From positions 1 through 15,045 of the forward strand of contig CAMOCH010000016.1 in the NCBI GenBank assembly GCA_946610655.1: 15,045 nt of DNA. Reading direction: 5' to 3'. The notes below the pieces were generated by a model that saw nothing but the letters and a program-made list of their open reading frames with translations, searched no databases and was not told the origin of the DNA. The translations under genes were made by a program, and so were the position numbers. This stretch comes from an uncultured Clostridia bacterium (GTDB taxonomy: Bacteria > Bacillota > Clostridia > Christensenellales > UBA1242). Shown one piece after another: positions 1 through 6,114 of the stretch (positions are counted from its first letter, which is position 1; each line of letters opens with the position of its first letter).

Positions 1-1
1 T

Positions 2-1474
2 ATGGGTTCAGTTGAACTATATTATGATTTTGAAATAATGCCAAAAGAAATTTACGATGATCCATGTATTTATCAAAATGTAGAGGATGATATTTGGGCA
101 TATGACCATGATAAGTCAGAATATATTACTTACTATGATGGAACAGATAAAGAAATTTCATTTGATTGGGAAACAACCATAATCGATGATTATAACAATA
201 ATGTAAATGATTATTTGCTTGATGACTCATATGTTGTTTATGTTAACGGTGCTGTTGCTAATATTACAGGAAACAAAATTTCGTTTAATGCAGTAGGAAC
301 ATATGTTGTTAAAACAGTTGCAAATGTTAATAGTGATAAATATTCTCAAAGGTGCATAGAAAGAACATATGTTGTTGTTGACCCAACAACAATTGATGTT
401 TCAAATACAGGATTTAATGCAGAGTTGCATACTGCAGCAACTGCAGAAACACTTGTTATTTATGAAAAAGAAACAAAAGTGTTTGGCTATGATTACACAA
501 GACCATACTTGGTTGAAAATGTTCCAAACGGAGTGCTTGTTCAGTATGAAATATATGCTGAAACAGATGGCTACGTTAAACCATTGTCAGAAGGTTTGAC
601 AAACTTCATAAACAAAGGTGCAGGAAAGTATAAAATTGTTGCAACATTTATAGCATTTGATATTGACGGTGCACCAACAATTTCTGGTTCTGATGAACTT
701 ATATTTGAATATAAATTATCAGAAGCTGTTGAAACAAAAGCAACCATTGTTGTTCCTGAAGGTTTGGTATTTACAGAAGATGCAGAACACAACCCAACAG
801 CGCTTGCAGATTTTGACAAAACTCAAAGTTTAACAAGCTTGCAAGGCTACATGAATGGAGAATGGGTTGATATTAAAGATTATTGCACAATCACATACAA
901 ACTAGAAAGAGAAGACCCAGTTGCCCCTGGTTGCTATTATGTTGAAGAATATTCTCGTGGAGAAGCTGGAACATATCATTTGACTATCACCGTTGAATGG
1001 ACAGCAAGTAATGCTTATTACTTGTTTACAAACGATGATTTAAACACTTATGACATGAAAGAAATCACCTTTACTGAAATATTTGAAATTGCAAAAAAAT
1101 ATCCATATGGAGAAAACACAGTTTTAACTGAAATAACTCCAGATGGCACTTGGACATATGATGATGTTAACAATAAATACACAGCAGCATATGATGGTGA
1201 AGAACATACAATTTTCTATGCATTAATTGATGAGGTTAAAGCAGATGTTGATGAAATTGAAGCTGCAAGTGGATATTCTGGCAGAACCGATTATACGGAA
1301 TTTATGTCTGTTTATATTAATGGTGTAGGTGGCGGGTATTCAAATCAAACAATTTCTTTAACAGAAGCCGGAACTTATGAAATCGTAATTAAATATAATT
1401 TTAATAGTTATGTTAATTATGCAAGTTACACTCAAAAAACAACAACCTACACATTTGAAATTGTTAATCAATAA
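2..1474 (+). CDS. Surface protein with Ig-like modules, C-terminal part (5' end outside window)
   Basis: The reading frame is open from the first bases. The ATG at 2 has no visible ribosome site, so this is probably the tail of a longer secreted protein; residues are counted from that ATG. It is acidic and rich in Tyr, Thr, Val and Asp, has no membrane segment, and is beta-rich in pattern. Four modules can be seen, each closing with a strand of the form (A/G)(V/A)G(T/K)Y followed by alternating hydrophobics. The first (about residues 32-127) and last (about 384-490) are clearly homologous: each starts W-x-Y-D, continues with YDG, then VY(V/I)NG, then GTY and a final TY-x-(V/F) strand. The two middle modules are more divergent. 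No LPXTG or other C-terminal anchor is present. The role is unknown; an Ig-like or bacterial-adhesin repeat protein is the best description. A weak hairpin follows the stop. Confidence 0.7.
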   Translation: MGSVELYYDFEIMPKEIYDDPCIYQNVEDDIWAYDHDKSEYITYYDGTDKEISFDWETTIIDDYNNNVNDYLLDDSYVVYVNGAVANITGNKISFNAVGTYVVKTVANVNSDKYSQRCIERTYVVVDPTTIDVSNTGFNAELHTAATAETLVIYEKETKVFGYDYTRPYLVENVPNGVLVQYEIYAETDGYVKPLSEGLTNFINKGAGKYKIVATFIAFDIDGAPTISGSDELIFEYKLSEAVETKATIVVPEGLVFTEDAEHNPTALADFDKTQSLTSLQGYMNGEWVDIKDYCTITYKLEREDPVAPGCYYVEEYSRGEAGTYHLTITVEWTASNAYYLFTNDDLNTYDMKEITFTEIFEIAKKYPYGENTVLTEITPDGTWTYDDVNNKYTAAYDGEEHTIFYALIDEVKADVDEIEAASGYSGRTDYTEFMSVYINGVGGGYSNQTISLTEAGTYEIVIKYNFNSYVNYASYTQKTTTYTFEIVNQ

Positions 1475-1481
1475 AAAATAA

Positions 1482-1506
1482 AAAGCCCCCGATTTTTGGG
1501 GGCTTT
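1482..1506. terminator. Hairpin terminator after the Ig-like protein gene
   Basis: A perfect 9-bp stem (AAAGCCCCC with GGGGGCTTT) encloses a 7-base loop 7 bases after the stop codon. On the plus strand only three T follow the GC stem, so termination there may be weak. On the minus strand the same hairpin is followed by a long T-rich run, so it is better shaped as a minus-strand terminator, although no minus gene is visible to its right before the convergent gene ending at 2488. Confidence 0.7.
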
Positions 1507-1510
1507 GGTA

Positions 1511-1539
1511 TTGACAAAAATTAAATGCAGGAGTAAACT
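1511..1539 (+). promoter_or_regulatory. Promoter of the GNAT gene
   Basis: A perfect -35 box TTGACA (1511-1516), a 17-bp spacer and TAAACT (1534-1539, 4 of 6 consensus bases) lie just after the hairpin. The start of transcription should fall near 1546, giving a leader of only about 15 bases that barely holds the Shine-Dalgarno AAGGTGAT (1549-1556). Confidence 0.7.
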
Positions 1540-1560
1540 TTTATTCAGAAGGTGATACAA

Positions 1561-2436
1561 ATGAATATTAAATATCCACTTATTGGCAAAGATAATTGCA
1601 CTAAAGAAGAAGCAAAAATGTTTGAAATTTTGCTTGCAGAAAAGTGTCAAGAATTTAAAAATAGTGTTGGACTTATAACTAATAAAATATCCCCAGAATT
1701 TTGCATTGTTAAAACAAATAAAGATAAAAGTTTTGGTGTTATTCTTTCAAATGAAATTAGATACTCTCAAAAAGAGAGTTGGGTTAATAAACTTTTCAAA
1801 ACAAAAGTTTGCAGAATAAGTTATAATCCAAACAATTTTGAAAGTCGTGAAGATTTTGAAAGTTTTATTAAATATAACGCTCATTTAAAATTAAAAAAGT
1901 TGCAAGCATTGCCTTTTAAAAATTTAAAAGCATATACTCTTGATGAAAATAATCAGTTACAAGAAATTGCTTCAATGTCTTATTACACTTTTAATGAAAT
2001 ATTAAAAAGTAATGGAAAAACGCACAAAGTTGCATATATTGATGGTGTTGCTGTAAAAAATGATTTTAGGCGCAACGGCATTGCGAAAACTATGCAAGAA
2101 TTGTTACATTTGTTACTTACTGCCGAAGGTGTTGATACAATAACAATGGATGTTGTTAAAAATGTAACTTGGAATAAAGACAGGGGAGATTATGATATTG
2201 AACCAAAATCAAATTATTTCAAACTTCTTGAAAGCATGGGCTATGAAGTTGAATCCATAAACAAAATGCATGATCCTTTTGCATGGACAACGCCAATAAA
2301 AAAGAATTTAAACAACAATGTAATTTTAAAAAGAGTTATTCTTACTGGTGATGAGTTTGAAACCGTTGAAGATAATTTTAAAAGCCCAAAATCACAAGAA
2401 GAAGAGATTAATCAAAATCAAATTGATATGGAATAA
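1561..2436 (+). CDS. GNAT-family N-acetyltransferase
   Basis: This is a 291-residue soluble protein. The start at 1561 is chosen because AAGGTGAT lies 4 bases upstream; a GTG at 1552 would overlap that site. The C-terminal half has the GNAT acetyl-CoA fold: a beta-4 strand (DGVAV, 161-165) followed by the pyrophosphate loop R170-R-N-G-I-A175 and the helix after it, then later NYFKLLESMGYEV, the usual motif-B-like (F/Y)-x-x-x-GF/Y segment. The first 110 residues match no fold I recognise and may set substrate choice. The tail is charged and rich in Glu and Gln. It has its own promoter and terminator, so it is a single-gene unit. The substrate (small molecule, peptide or protein N-terminus) cannot be told from the sequence. 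Family call is firm; function is unknown. Confidence 0.8.
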   Translation: MNIKYPLIGKDNCTKEEAKMFEILLAEKCQEFKNSVGLITNKISPEFCIVKTNKDKSFGVILSNEIRYSQKESWVNKLFKTKVCRISYNPNNFESREDFESFIKYNAHLKLKKLQALPFKNLKAYTLDENNQLQEIASMSYYTFNEILKSNGKTHKVAYIDGVAVKNDFRRNGIAKTMQELLHLLLTAEGVDTITMDVVKNVTWNKDRGDYDIEPKSNYFKLLESMGYEVESINKMHDPFAWTTPIKKNLNNNVILKRVILTGDEFETVEDNFKSPKSQEEEINQNQIDME

Positions 2437-2446
2437 CGCAAAATAA

Positions 2447-2473
2447 AAAAAGCAGATATCAAATCTGCTTTTT
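2447..2473. terminator. Bidirectional terminator between convergent genes
   Basis: An 11-bp stem (AAAAAGCAGAT... paired with ATCTGCTTTTT) with a 5-base loop lies between the GNAT stop (2436) and the stop of the convergent minus-strand gene (2488). It has a T run on both strands, so it can end both transcripts. Confidence 0.85.
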
Positions 2474-2487
2474 ATTATGTTATTTTT

Positions 2488-3282
2488 TTATTTTTTAATT
2501 TGAGAATTCATCACGATTTCTAGGATTATTTGAACAATTCTTAAAACTGCAACAATGAATTCACAAATGTAAGAAACAATATATGCTTTGAACACTTTTT
2601 TAACAATAACAATTTCTTCTTCGTTCAAAACACCAGTTTCTTTAATCATTTCAAGAGCCATGTTGTTTGCTTGTTTTTCAACTGGTAAGTTGAGAAGAGT
2701 TGCAATAAGTCCAGAAAATACTAGGACAAAACCAATTGCAATTCCTGCAATTGAAAATGCGCCAAACATGTGGAAAAGGACAAGGTCAATAATGCATCCA
2801 AGAAGAGCAACAGGAACAAAAAGAAGTGGTCCAAACAAACTTAAAATTTGCATAATATTGCGAGTTCTAGTTTTAATGTCACCTCTTTCGCAAAGTTTTG
2901 CAACGCCAACTTTTTGAAGAGCCATTGCAACAGCTGTTATACTGTCTTTTTCATAAATTCCTTTACGAAGAAAGATTGTCTTTTTGGTTATGCTATAGCA
3001 GTTTCCAAAAATGAATGCTCTAAAGAAATTTGCTTGTTCAACTTTAATATGAGAAAGTCCTGCTTTGTCAAGTGCTTCTCTTGCAACTTGGCTGCTTGTT
3101 TTTCCACTTTTTGTTTTTTGAGTGTTTCCATCATGATATGCAACCATAAGGTAAATACGCATGATAATAACAATAACAGCCATAAGAATAATAAGAGCAG
3201 AAACAACAAGATATGTTATTGCAAGTTCACGAGAGATGCCTTTGTCTGTGAAATAAGATATTAAATTTTCAAAAAATTCCAT
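2488..3282 (-). CDS. YugP / Zn_peptidase_2-like membrane protein lacking the HExxH zinc motif
   Basis: This is a 264-residue membrane protein. The start at 3282 is set by AGGAGG 8 bases upstream; the longer frame up to 3330 runs back over the promoter and is not used. The layout matches the neutral zinc metallopeptidase family of Bacillus YugP: an N-terminal membrane helix (about 20-47), a conserved block with SSQVAREALDKAGLSHIKVE, a KGIYEKDSITAV helix, further membrane segments (about 146-200), the block LPVEKQAN and TGVLNEEE, and a final helix (about 229-258). In the family the helix after SIAAV reads HExGH. Here the same place reads Q123-K-V-G-V127, so both histidines and the glutamate are gone; E202 of LPVE is kept. 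The fold is therefore probably intact but the protein should not be a zinc protease. It has its own promoter. A non-catalytic or regulatory role is inference. Confidence 0.8.
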   Translation of the reverse strand: MEFFENLISYFTDKGISRELAITYLVVSALIILMAVIVIIMRIYLMVAYHDGNTQKTKSGKTSSQVAREALDKAGLSHIKVEQANFFRAFIFGNCYSITKKTIFLRKGIYEKDSITAVAMALQKVGVAKLCERGDIKTRTRNIMQILSLFGPLLFVPVALLGCIIDLVLFHMFGAFSIAGIAIGFVLVFSGLIATLLNLPVEKQANNMALEMIKETGVLNEEEIVIVKKVFKAYIVSYICEFIVAVLRIVQIILEIVMNSQIKK

Positions 3283-3300
3283 AATATTCCTCCTAACGAT

Positions 3301-3330
3301 AGTATAGTAAAAAAAATTTGGTTTTGTCAA
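3301..3330 (-). promoter_or_regulatory. Promoter of the YugP-like gene
   Basis: Read on the minus strand: TTGACA (3330-3325), an 18-bp spacer and TATACT (3306-3301, 5 of 6). Transcription would start near 3294, at or inside the AGGAGG ribosome site (3288-3295), so the leader is about 12 bases. Confidence 0.65.
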
Positions 3331-3368
3331 ACATAAAAGTCATCATCAAATTGGGCTAAAGAAACAAC

Positions 3369-3397
3369 TTGAAAATTTATGTTTTGTTTGGTATAAT
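3369..3397 (+). promoter_or_regulatory. Promoter of the polytopic membrane protein, likely leaderless
   Basis: TTGAAA (3369-3374), a 17-bp spacer and a perfect TATAAT (3392-3397) precede the ATG at 3404 by only 6 bases. The expected start of transcription falls on or next to the A of the ATG. No Shine-Dalgarno sequence is present. It is divergent from the promoter at 3301-3330. Confidence 0.75.
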
Positions 3398-3403
3398 AAG
3401 TGT

Positions 3404-4513
3404 ATGGAAAATGAAAAGATTTTAGTTGAAAACTCAGATGTTGTGGAGCAATCTGCTGAAACTACTAAGCACAAAAAAAGATATAAAATTGACAAACTAA
3501 TGGGCTTAAAAGACATTAGATATCGTGGTATTCTCTCTGGAAGAACTATGAAAATTGTAGGGTTTATTTTTATGTTTTTTACGCAAATTTATTTTGCTAT
3601 AAACATAATAGATAAATTTAAACCTTTGTCAGAAGCTGCGTCAAATTTTGCCGATGTGTTAGATGTTTTAGGTTTGTTTGCGCTTCCTGCATTTTTGGCT
3701 GCCAACTTTTGTGTTATTATGACCAGCAAAGCAAAAATTAAAAAAGTGTTATTAACTTACTCAATTATTGCCGTTGGAATATATTTGCTGGTTTTGTTTG
3801 TTTTTTATAGATACATTTATGGGCTTGGCAAAGTTTTCAACCCAGATGATGCGCATGAGGCATATGTGTTTGCAGACATGATTGCTAAAAAGCTTTTTGG
3901 CAAAGTTATTAACTATAACGTTTTTGTAGATTTAGCTCTATTTTCGATGCTTTACTATTTCTTGTTTTACACACCAAAAAAACTAATAAAGAAAAAATCT
4001 ATTATAGCGTTCAGAAGTTTGAGTGCACTGCCTATCATTCTTGCAGCAATTGCAACCATTTTATATGGATTATATAGTATAGGTTTCATAGAGTTACCTG
4101 TTGCTGTTCTTGCAATTTTGCCATGTAGGTCATTAACGGTTTATGTAATATTCTTTGGTATTGCGTTTATAGTAAAATTAAGACAACATTTGTTTATGAA
4201 ATGGGGTGGAACAGAGGAAGAATATAACATATATGCAAAATCAAACAGAAGTTCACTTGAAATTAGTGTTGTTTCATCAGTAGTGCTACTAATTGTTAGT
4301 TTGCTTGATTTTGCTTTGTTTATGGCTTTTCCATTAGTATACTTCTTTGGACTTGGTCTCAACTTTTATCTTGCATTTAGCATACCATTTATAATGCTAT
4401 TGTCTTACACAAGAAAAACAAAAGCTAGTATTTGGGACGCCATTATGGTTGCGGTGTTTATTTTTGCAGTTATAATTTTATATTTGGAAATGGGTTTGTA
4501 TATTTTGAAATAA
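3404..4513 (+). CDS. Polytopic membrane protein of unknown function
   Basis: This is a 369-residue protein. A hydrophilic, charged N-terminus (about 1-47) is followed by roughly eight to ten membrane helices (near 49-69, 83-106, 115-139, 169-190, 203-225, 230-258, two to three between 286 and 337, and 345-368). Cytoplasmic-type basic loops such as KAKIKK, KKLIKKK and YTRKTK flank them. I recognise no catalytic motif or transporter signature. The ATG at 3404 has no ribosome site but lies right after a near-consensus promoter, which supports leaderless translation. The next in-frame ATGs (residues 33 and 48) also lack good ribosome sites and would drop the charged N-terminus. It is a single-gene unit with its own terminator, divergent from the YugP-like gene; a shared membrane role is possible but unsupported. 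Confidence 0.75.
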   Translation: MENEKILVENSDVVEQSAETTKHKKRYKIDKLMGLKDIRYRGILSGRTMKIVGFIFMFFTQIYFAINIIDKFKPLSEAASNFADVLDVLGLFALPAFLAANFCVIMTSKAKIKKVLLTYSIIAVGIYLLVLFVFYRYIYGLGKVFNPDDAHEAYVFADMIAKKLFGKVINYNVFVDLALFSMLYYFLFYTPKKLIKKKSIIAFRSLSALPIILAAIATILYGLYSIGFIELPVAVLAILPCRSLTVYVIFFGIAFIVKLRQHLFMKWGGTEEEYNIYAKSNRSSLEISVVSSVVLLIVSLLDFALFMAFPLVYFFGLGLNFYLAFSIPFIMLLSYTRKTKASIWDAIMVAVFIFAVIILYLEMGLYILK

Positions 4514-4537
4514 AAACGGTATTGTACCGTTTTTTTT
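4512..4537 (+). terminator. Terminator of the polytopic membrane protein gene
   Basis: A 10-bp stem (AAAAACGGTA with TACCGTTTTT) around a TTG loop ends in an eight-base T run. Its first base overlaps the TAA stop codon. Confidence 0.9.
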
Positions 4538-4540
4538 GTT

Positions 4541-4693
4541 CTATTTTTTTATCATAGTAAATTCTTTCGCCACAATAGTCTGTGATAAAAAAGAAAAGTC
4601 GAACTCTAAAAAGTTAGGCTCATTCCGAGCTGGCAGAACAGCAGTTGTAGAATAAGTAATAAAGTGGTCACTGGGTGACCACTTTATATTTTT
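4541..4693 (+). ncRNA. Candidate small RNA or remnant ending in an orphan terminator
   Basis: The 4538-4760 gap holds no credible gene: the minus frame through it runs into the lipoprotein gene and lacks a ribosome site, and the plus frame ending near 4655 has no start codon. The stretch ends in a very strong terminator (4659-4693) not needed by the gene upstream, which already has one. A transcript starting inside this gap is the simple explanation. No clear promoter was found for it. It shares a short motif (4607-4653) with the minus strand of the gap at 12647-12696. A degraded mobile-element end is an equally open reading. Confidence 0.3.
4659..4693 (+). terminator. Orphan strong terminator or palindromic operator
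   Basis: A perfect 13-bp inverted repeat (core GTGGTCAC with GTGACCAC) encloses TGG and is followed by five T. It lies more than 140 bases after the previous gene's own terminator and only 16 bases before the -35 box of the lipoprotein operon. Shape and T run favour a terminator; its position would also suit a regulator-binding palindrome. Confidence 0.65.
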
Positions 4694-4703
4694 AATTAAT
4701 TTA

Positions 4704-4732
4704 TTGATTAATAACCCAATAAATGATATAAT
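4704..4732 (+). promoter_or_regulatory. Promoter of the lipoprotein/giant-protein operon
   Basis: TTGATT (4704-4709), a 17-bp spacer and a perfect TATAAT (4727-4732). Transcription should start near 4739, and a GGGGGAG ribosome site (4749-4755) precedes the ATG at 4761. Confidence 0.75.
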
Positions 4733-4760
4733 GAAATCAGTATAGAATGGGGGAGAAGAT

Positions 4761-6113
4761 ATGAAAAATAAGTTTTTGGCTTGTTTGCTAATTATGGTTT
4801 GTTCTTTTGCGTGTATATTTTTTGTTGCTTGTGACAAAAACAAAGAGCAAACTCAAACAACATATTCAGTAAACTTTTATGATTATGACGGAACCAGACT
4901 TGGCATTCCAACAAGCGAAGAGGACGACACAATCATATATACTCAAATAATCAAAAAAGGAGAATCAGCAACAGCTCCTGCTGTTCCGGGCAGAGAGGGC
5001 TATATGTTCACTGGTTGGAGCAAAGATTTTGAAAATGTTACTTCAAACCTTGAAATTGTTGCTCAGTATGTCAGTGCTTGTGAAGTTGTGTTTAAGAACT
5101 ACGACAATTCCATCATAAAAACAGAAATTGTTGCATATGGCTCAGACGCAACTCCTCCTGAAGTTGAAACAAGAGCTGGTTACAGATTTGTTGGTTGGAT
5201 TGGAGATTATAGAAAAGTTATTGCGGACACAACAATTGTGGCAGATTATGTTGAGCAATGTTCTGTCGATTTTGTAAACTATGATGACTCATTAATTTCA
5301 TCGCAAGTTGTTGATAAAGGAACAAAAGCAATTGCTCCAAATGAAAAATTAATAAAAATCAAACCAGAAACCGAAGATGGTGTTTATGAATTTGCTGGTT
5401 GGGATAAACAATTTGATAATGTTCAAAGTAATCTCACAATCAAAGCCACATTCAAAATAAAAACCTACACTGTCAATTTTGTGGATTGGAATGGAGAATC
5501 TCTTTCAGCCCCTCAAACAGTTAAACATGGCGAAAGTGCTATTGCTCCAAACATGACAGGCAAAATGTATTTAGACACAAAAAGTGAAAAGAAAGCTGGT
5601 TACAGATTTAGTGGTTTTGACAAAAATTTTGAAAGCGTAAAAAGCAATATGACAATCAACGCTTTATATACAAAAATTGAAGAACCAATAATTTTTGTGG
5701 AAAACAAAACATATGAAGAAGGCACAACACTTGCAAAAGTTGGTGTTTATGTTATCACCTCAAAACCAATTTGTGGGCTAAAAATAAAATTGTATTATGA
5801 CAATGATGTGCTAACACTTTCTAGCCTTCAACAAAAATCTAAATTTATTGATGGCCATATTCAATCAAAAACAAAAGACAATTATATTGAATTTGTGTGG
5901 ACAAACTCAAGCGATATTTCATTTGCAAACAATTTTTCGCAAATTCTTGAACTTGATTTTGACATAAATGCTTATCAATCTGCAGGAACATACACGATTG
6001 TTTTTGATGAAACAGAAACCCAATATTCATTCACTCAAAACAACTTTCCTCAAAGTCAACAAGTTGTGCTTATTTCTGGCTCGGTTATTTTAACTGAAAA
6101 GGAGGGCAACTAA
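4761..6113 (+). CDS. Lipoprotein with four InlB-type B-repeats and a C-terminal cohesin-like domain
   Basis: This is a 450-residue surface lipoprotein. A basic start and hydrophobic stretch end at FFVAC24, a slightly atypical lipobox, so Cys24 should be lipidated and the protein held on the outer face of the membrane. Four B-repeats (Listeria-Bacteroides type) follow, near residues 35-106, 107-166, 167-234 and 236-305. Each has an xVxF(x)YD/W(D/N)G-like first strand, a GYxFxGW or equivalent middle and a final xVTSNLxIxAxY-type strand; the last has GF instead of GW. Residues 307-446 look like a cohesin-type jelly roll: EEGTTLAKVGVYV, then a GLKIKLYYDNDVLTL strand, then IEFVWTNSSD, ILELDFDI and a closing VILISGS-like strand. 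It is first in an operon; the next gene starts 1 base after its stop, with the ribosome site inside this gene. Likely a membrane-bound receptor for the dockerin of its neighbour (inference). Confidence 0.75.
   Translation: MKNKFLACLLIMVCSFACIFFVACDKNKEQTQTTYSVNFYDYDGTRLGIPTSEEDDTIIYTQIIKKGESATAPAVPGREGYMFTGWSKDFENVTSNLEIVAQYVSACEVVFKNYDNSIIKTEIVAYGSDATPPEVETRAGYRFVGWIGDYRKVIADTTIVADYVEQCSVDFVNYDDSLISSQVVDKGTKAIAPNEKLIKIKPETEDGVYEFAGWDKQFDNVQSNLTIKATFKIKTYTVNFVDWNGESLSAPQTVKHGESAIAPNMTGKMYLDTKSEKKAGYRFSGFDKNFESVKSNMTINALYTKIEEPIIFVENKTYEEGTTLAKVGVYVITSKPICGLKIKLYYDNDVLTLSSLQQKSKFIDGHIQSKTKDNYIEFVWTNSSDISFANNFSQILELDFDINAYQSAGTYTIVFDETETQYSFTQNNFPQSQQVVLISGSVILTEKEGN
6101..6106 (+). promoter_or_regulatory. 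Ribosome site of the giant protein inside the lipoprotein gene
   Basis: GGAGGG lies within the last codons of the lipoprotein gene and 8 bases before the next ATG (6115). With a 1-base gap between stop and start, the two genes are probably translationally coupled and made together. Confidence 0.8.
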
Positions 6114-6114
6114 T

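Noticed and set aside
1552..1560. GTG start three codons upstream for the GNAT gene
   Set aside because: It would overlap the AAGGTGAT ribosome site that is well placed for the ATG at 1561.
2848..3264. 138-codon plus-strand open frame
   Set aside because: It lies wholly antisense to the YugP-like gene, has no ribosome site, and its composition is what the opposite strand of a membrane protein gene gives.
3283..3330. Upstream ATG at 3330 for the YugP-like gene
   Set aside because: It lies inside the predicted -35 box; AGGAGG 8 bases before the ATG at 3282 marks the real start.
4541..4843. 100-codon minus-strand open frame across the gap before the lipoprotein gene
   Set aside because: It starts inside the lipoprotein signal-peptide region and runs through its promoter and the orphan hairpin, with no promoter or ribosome site of its own.
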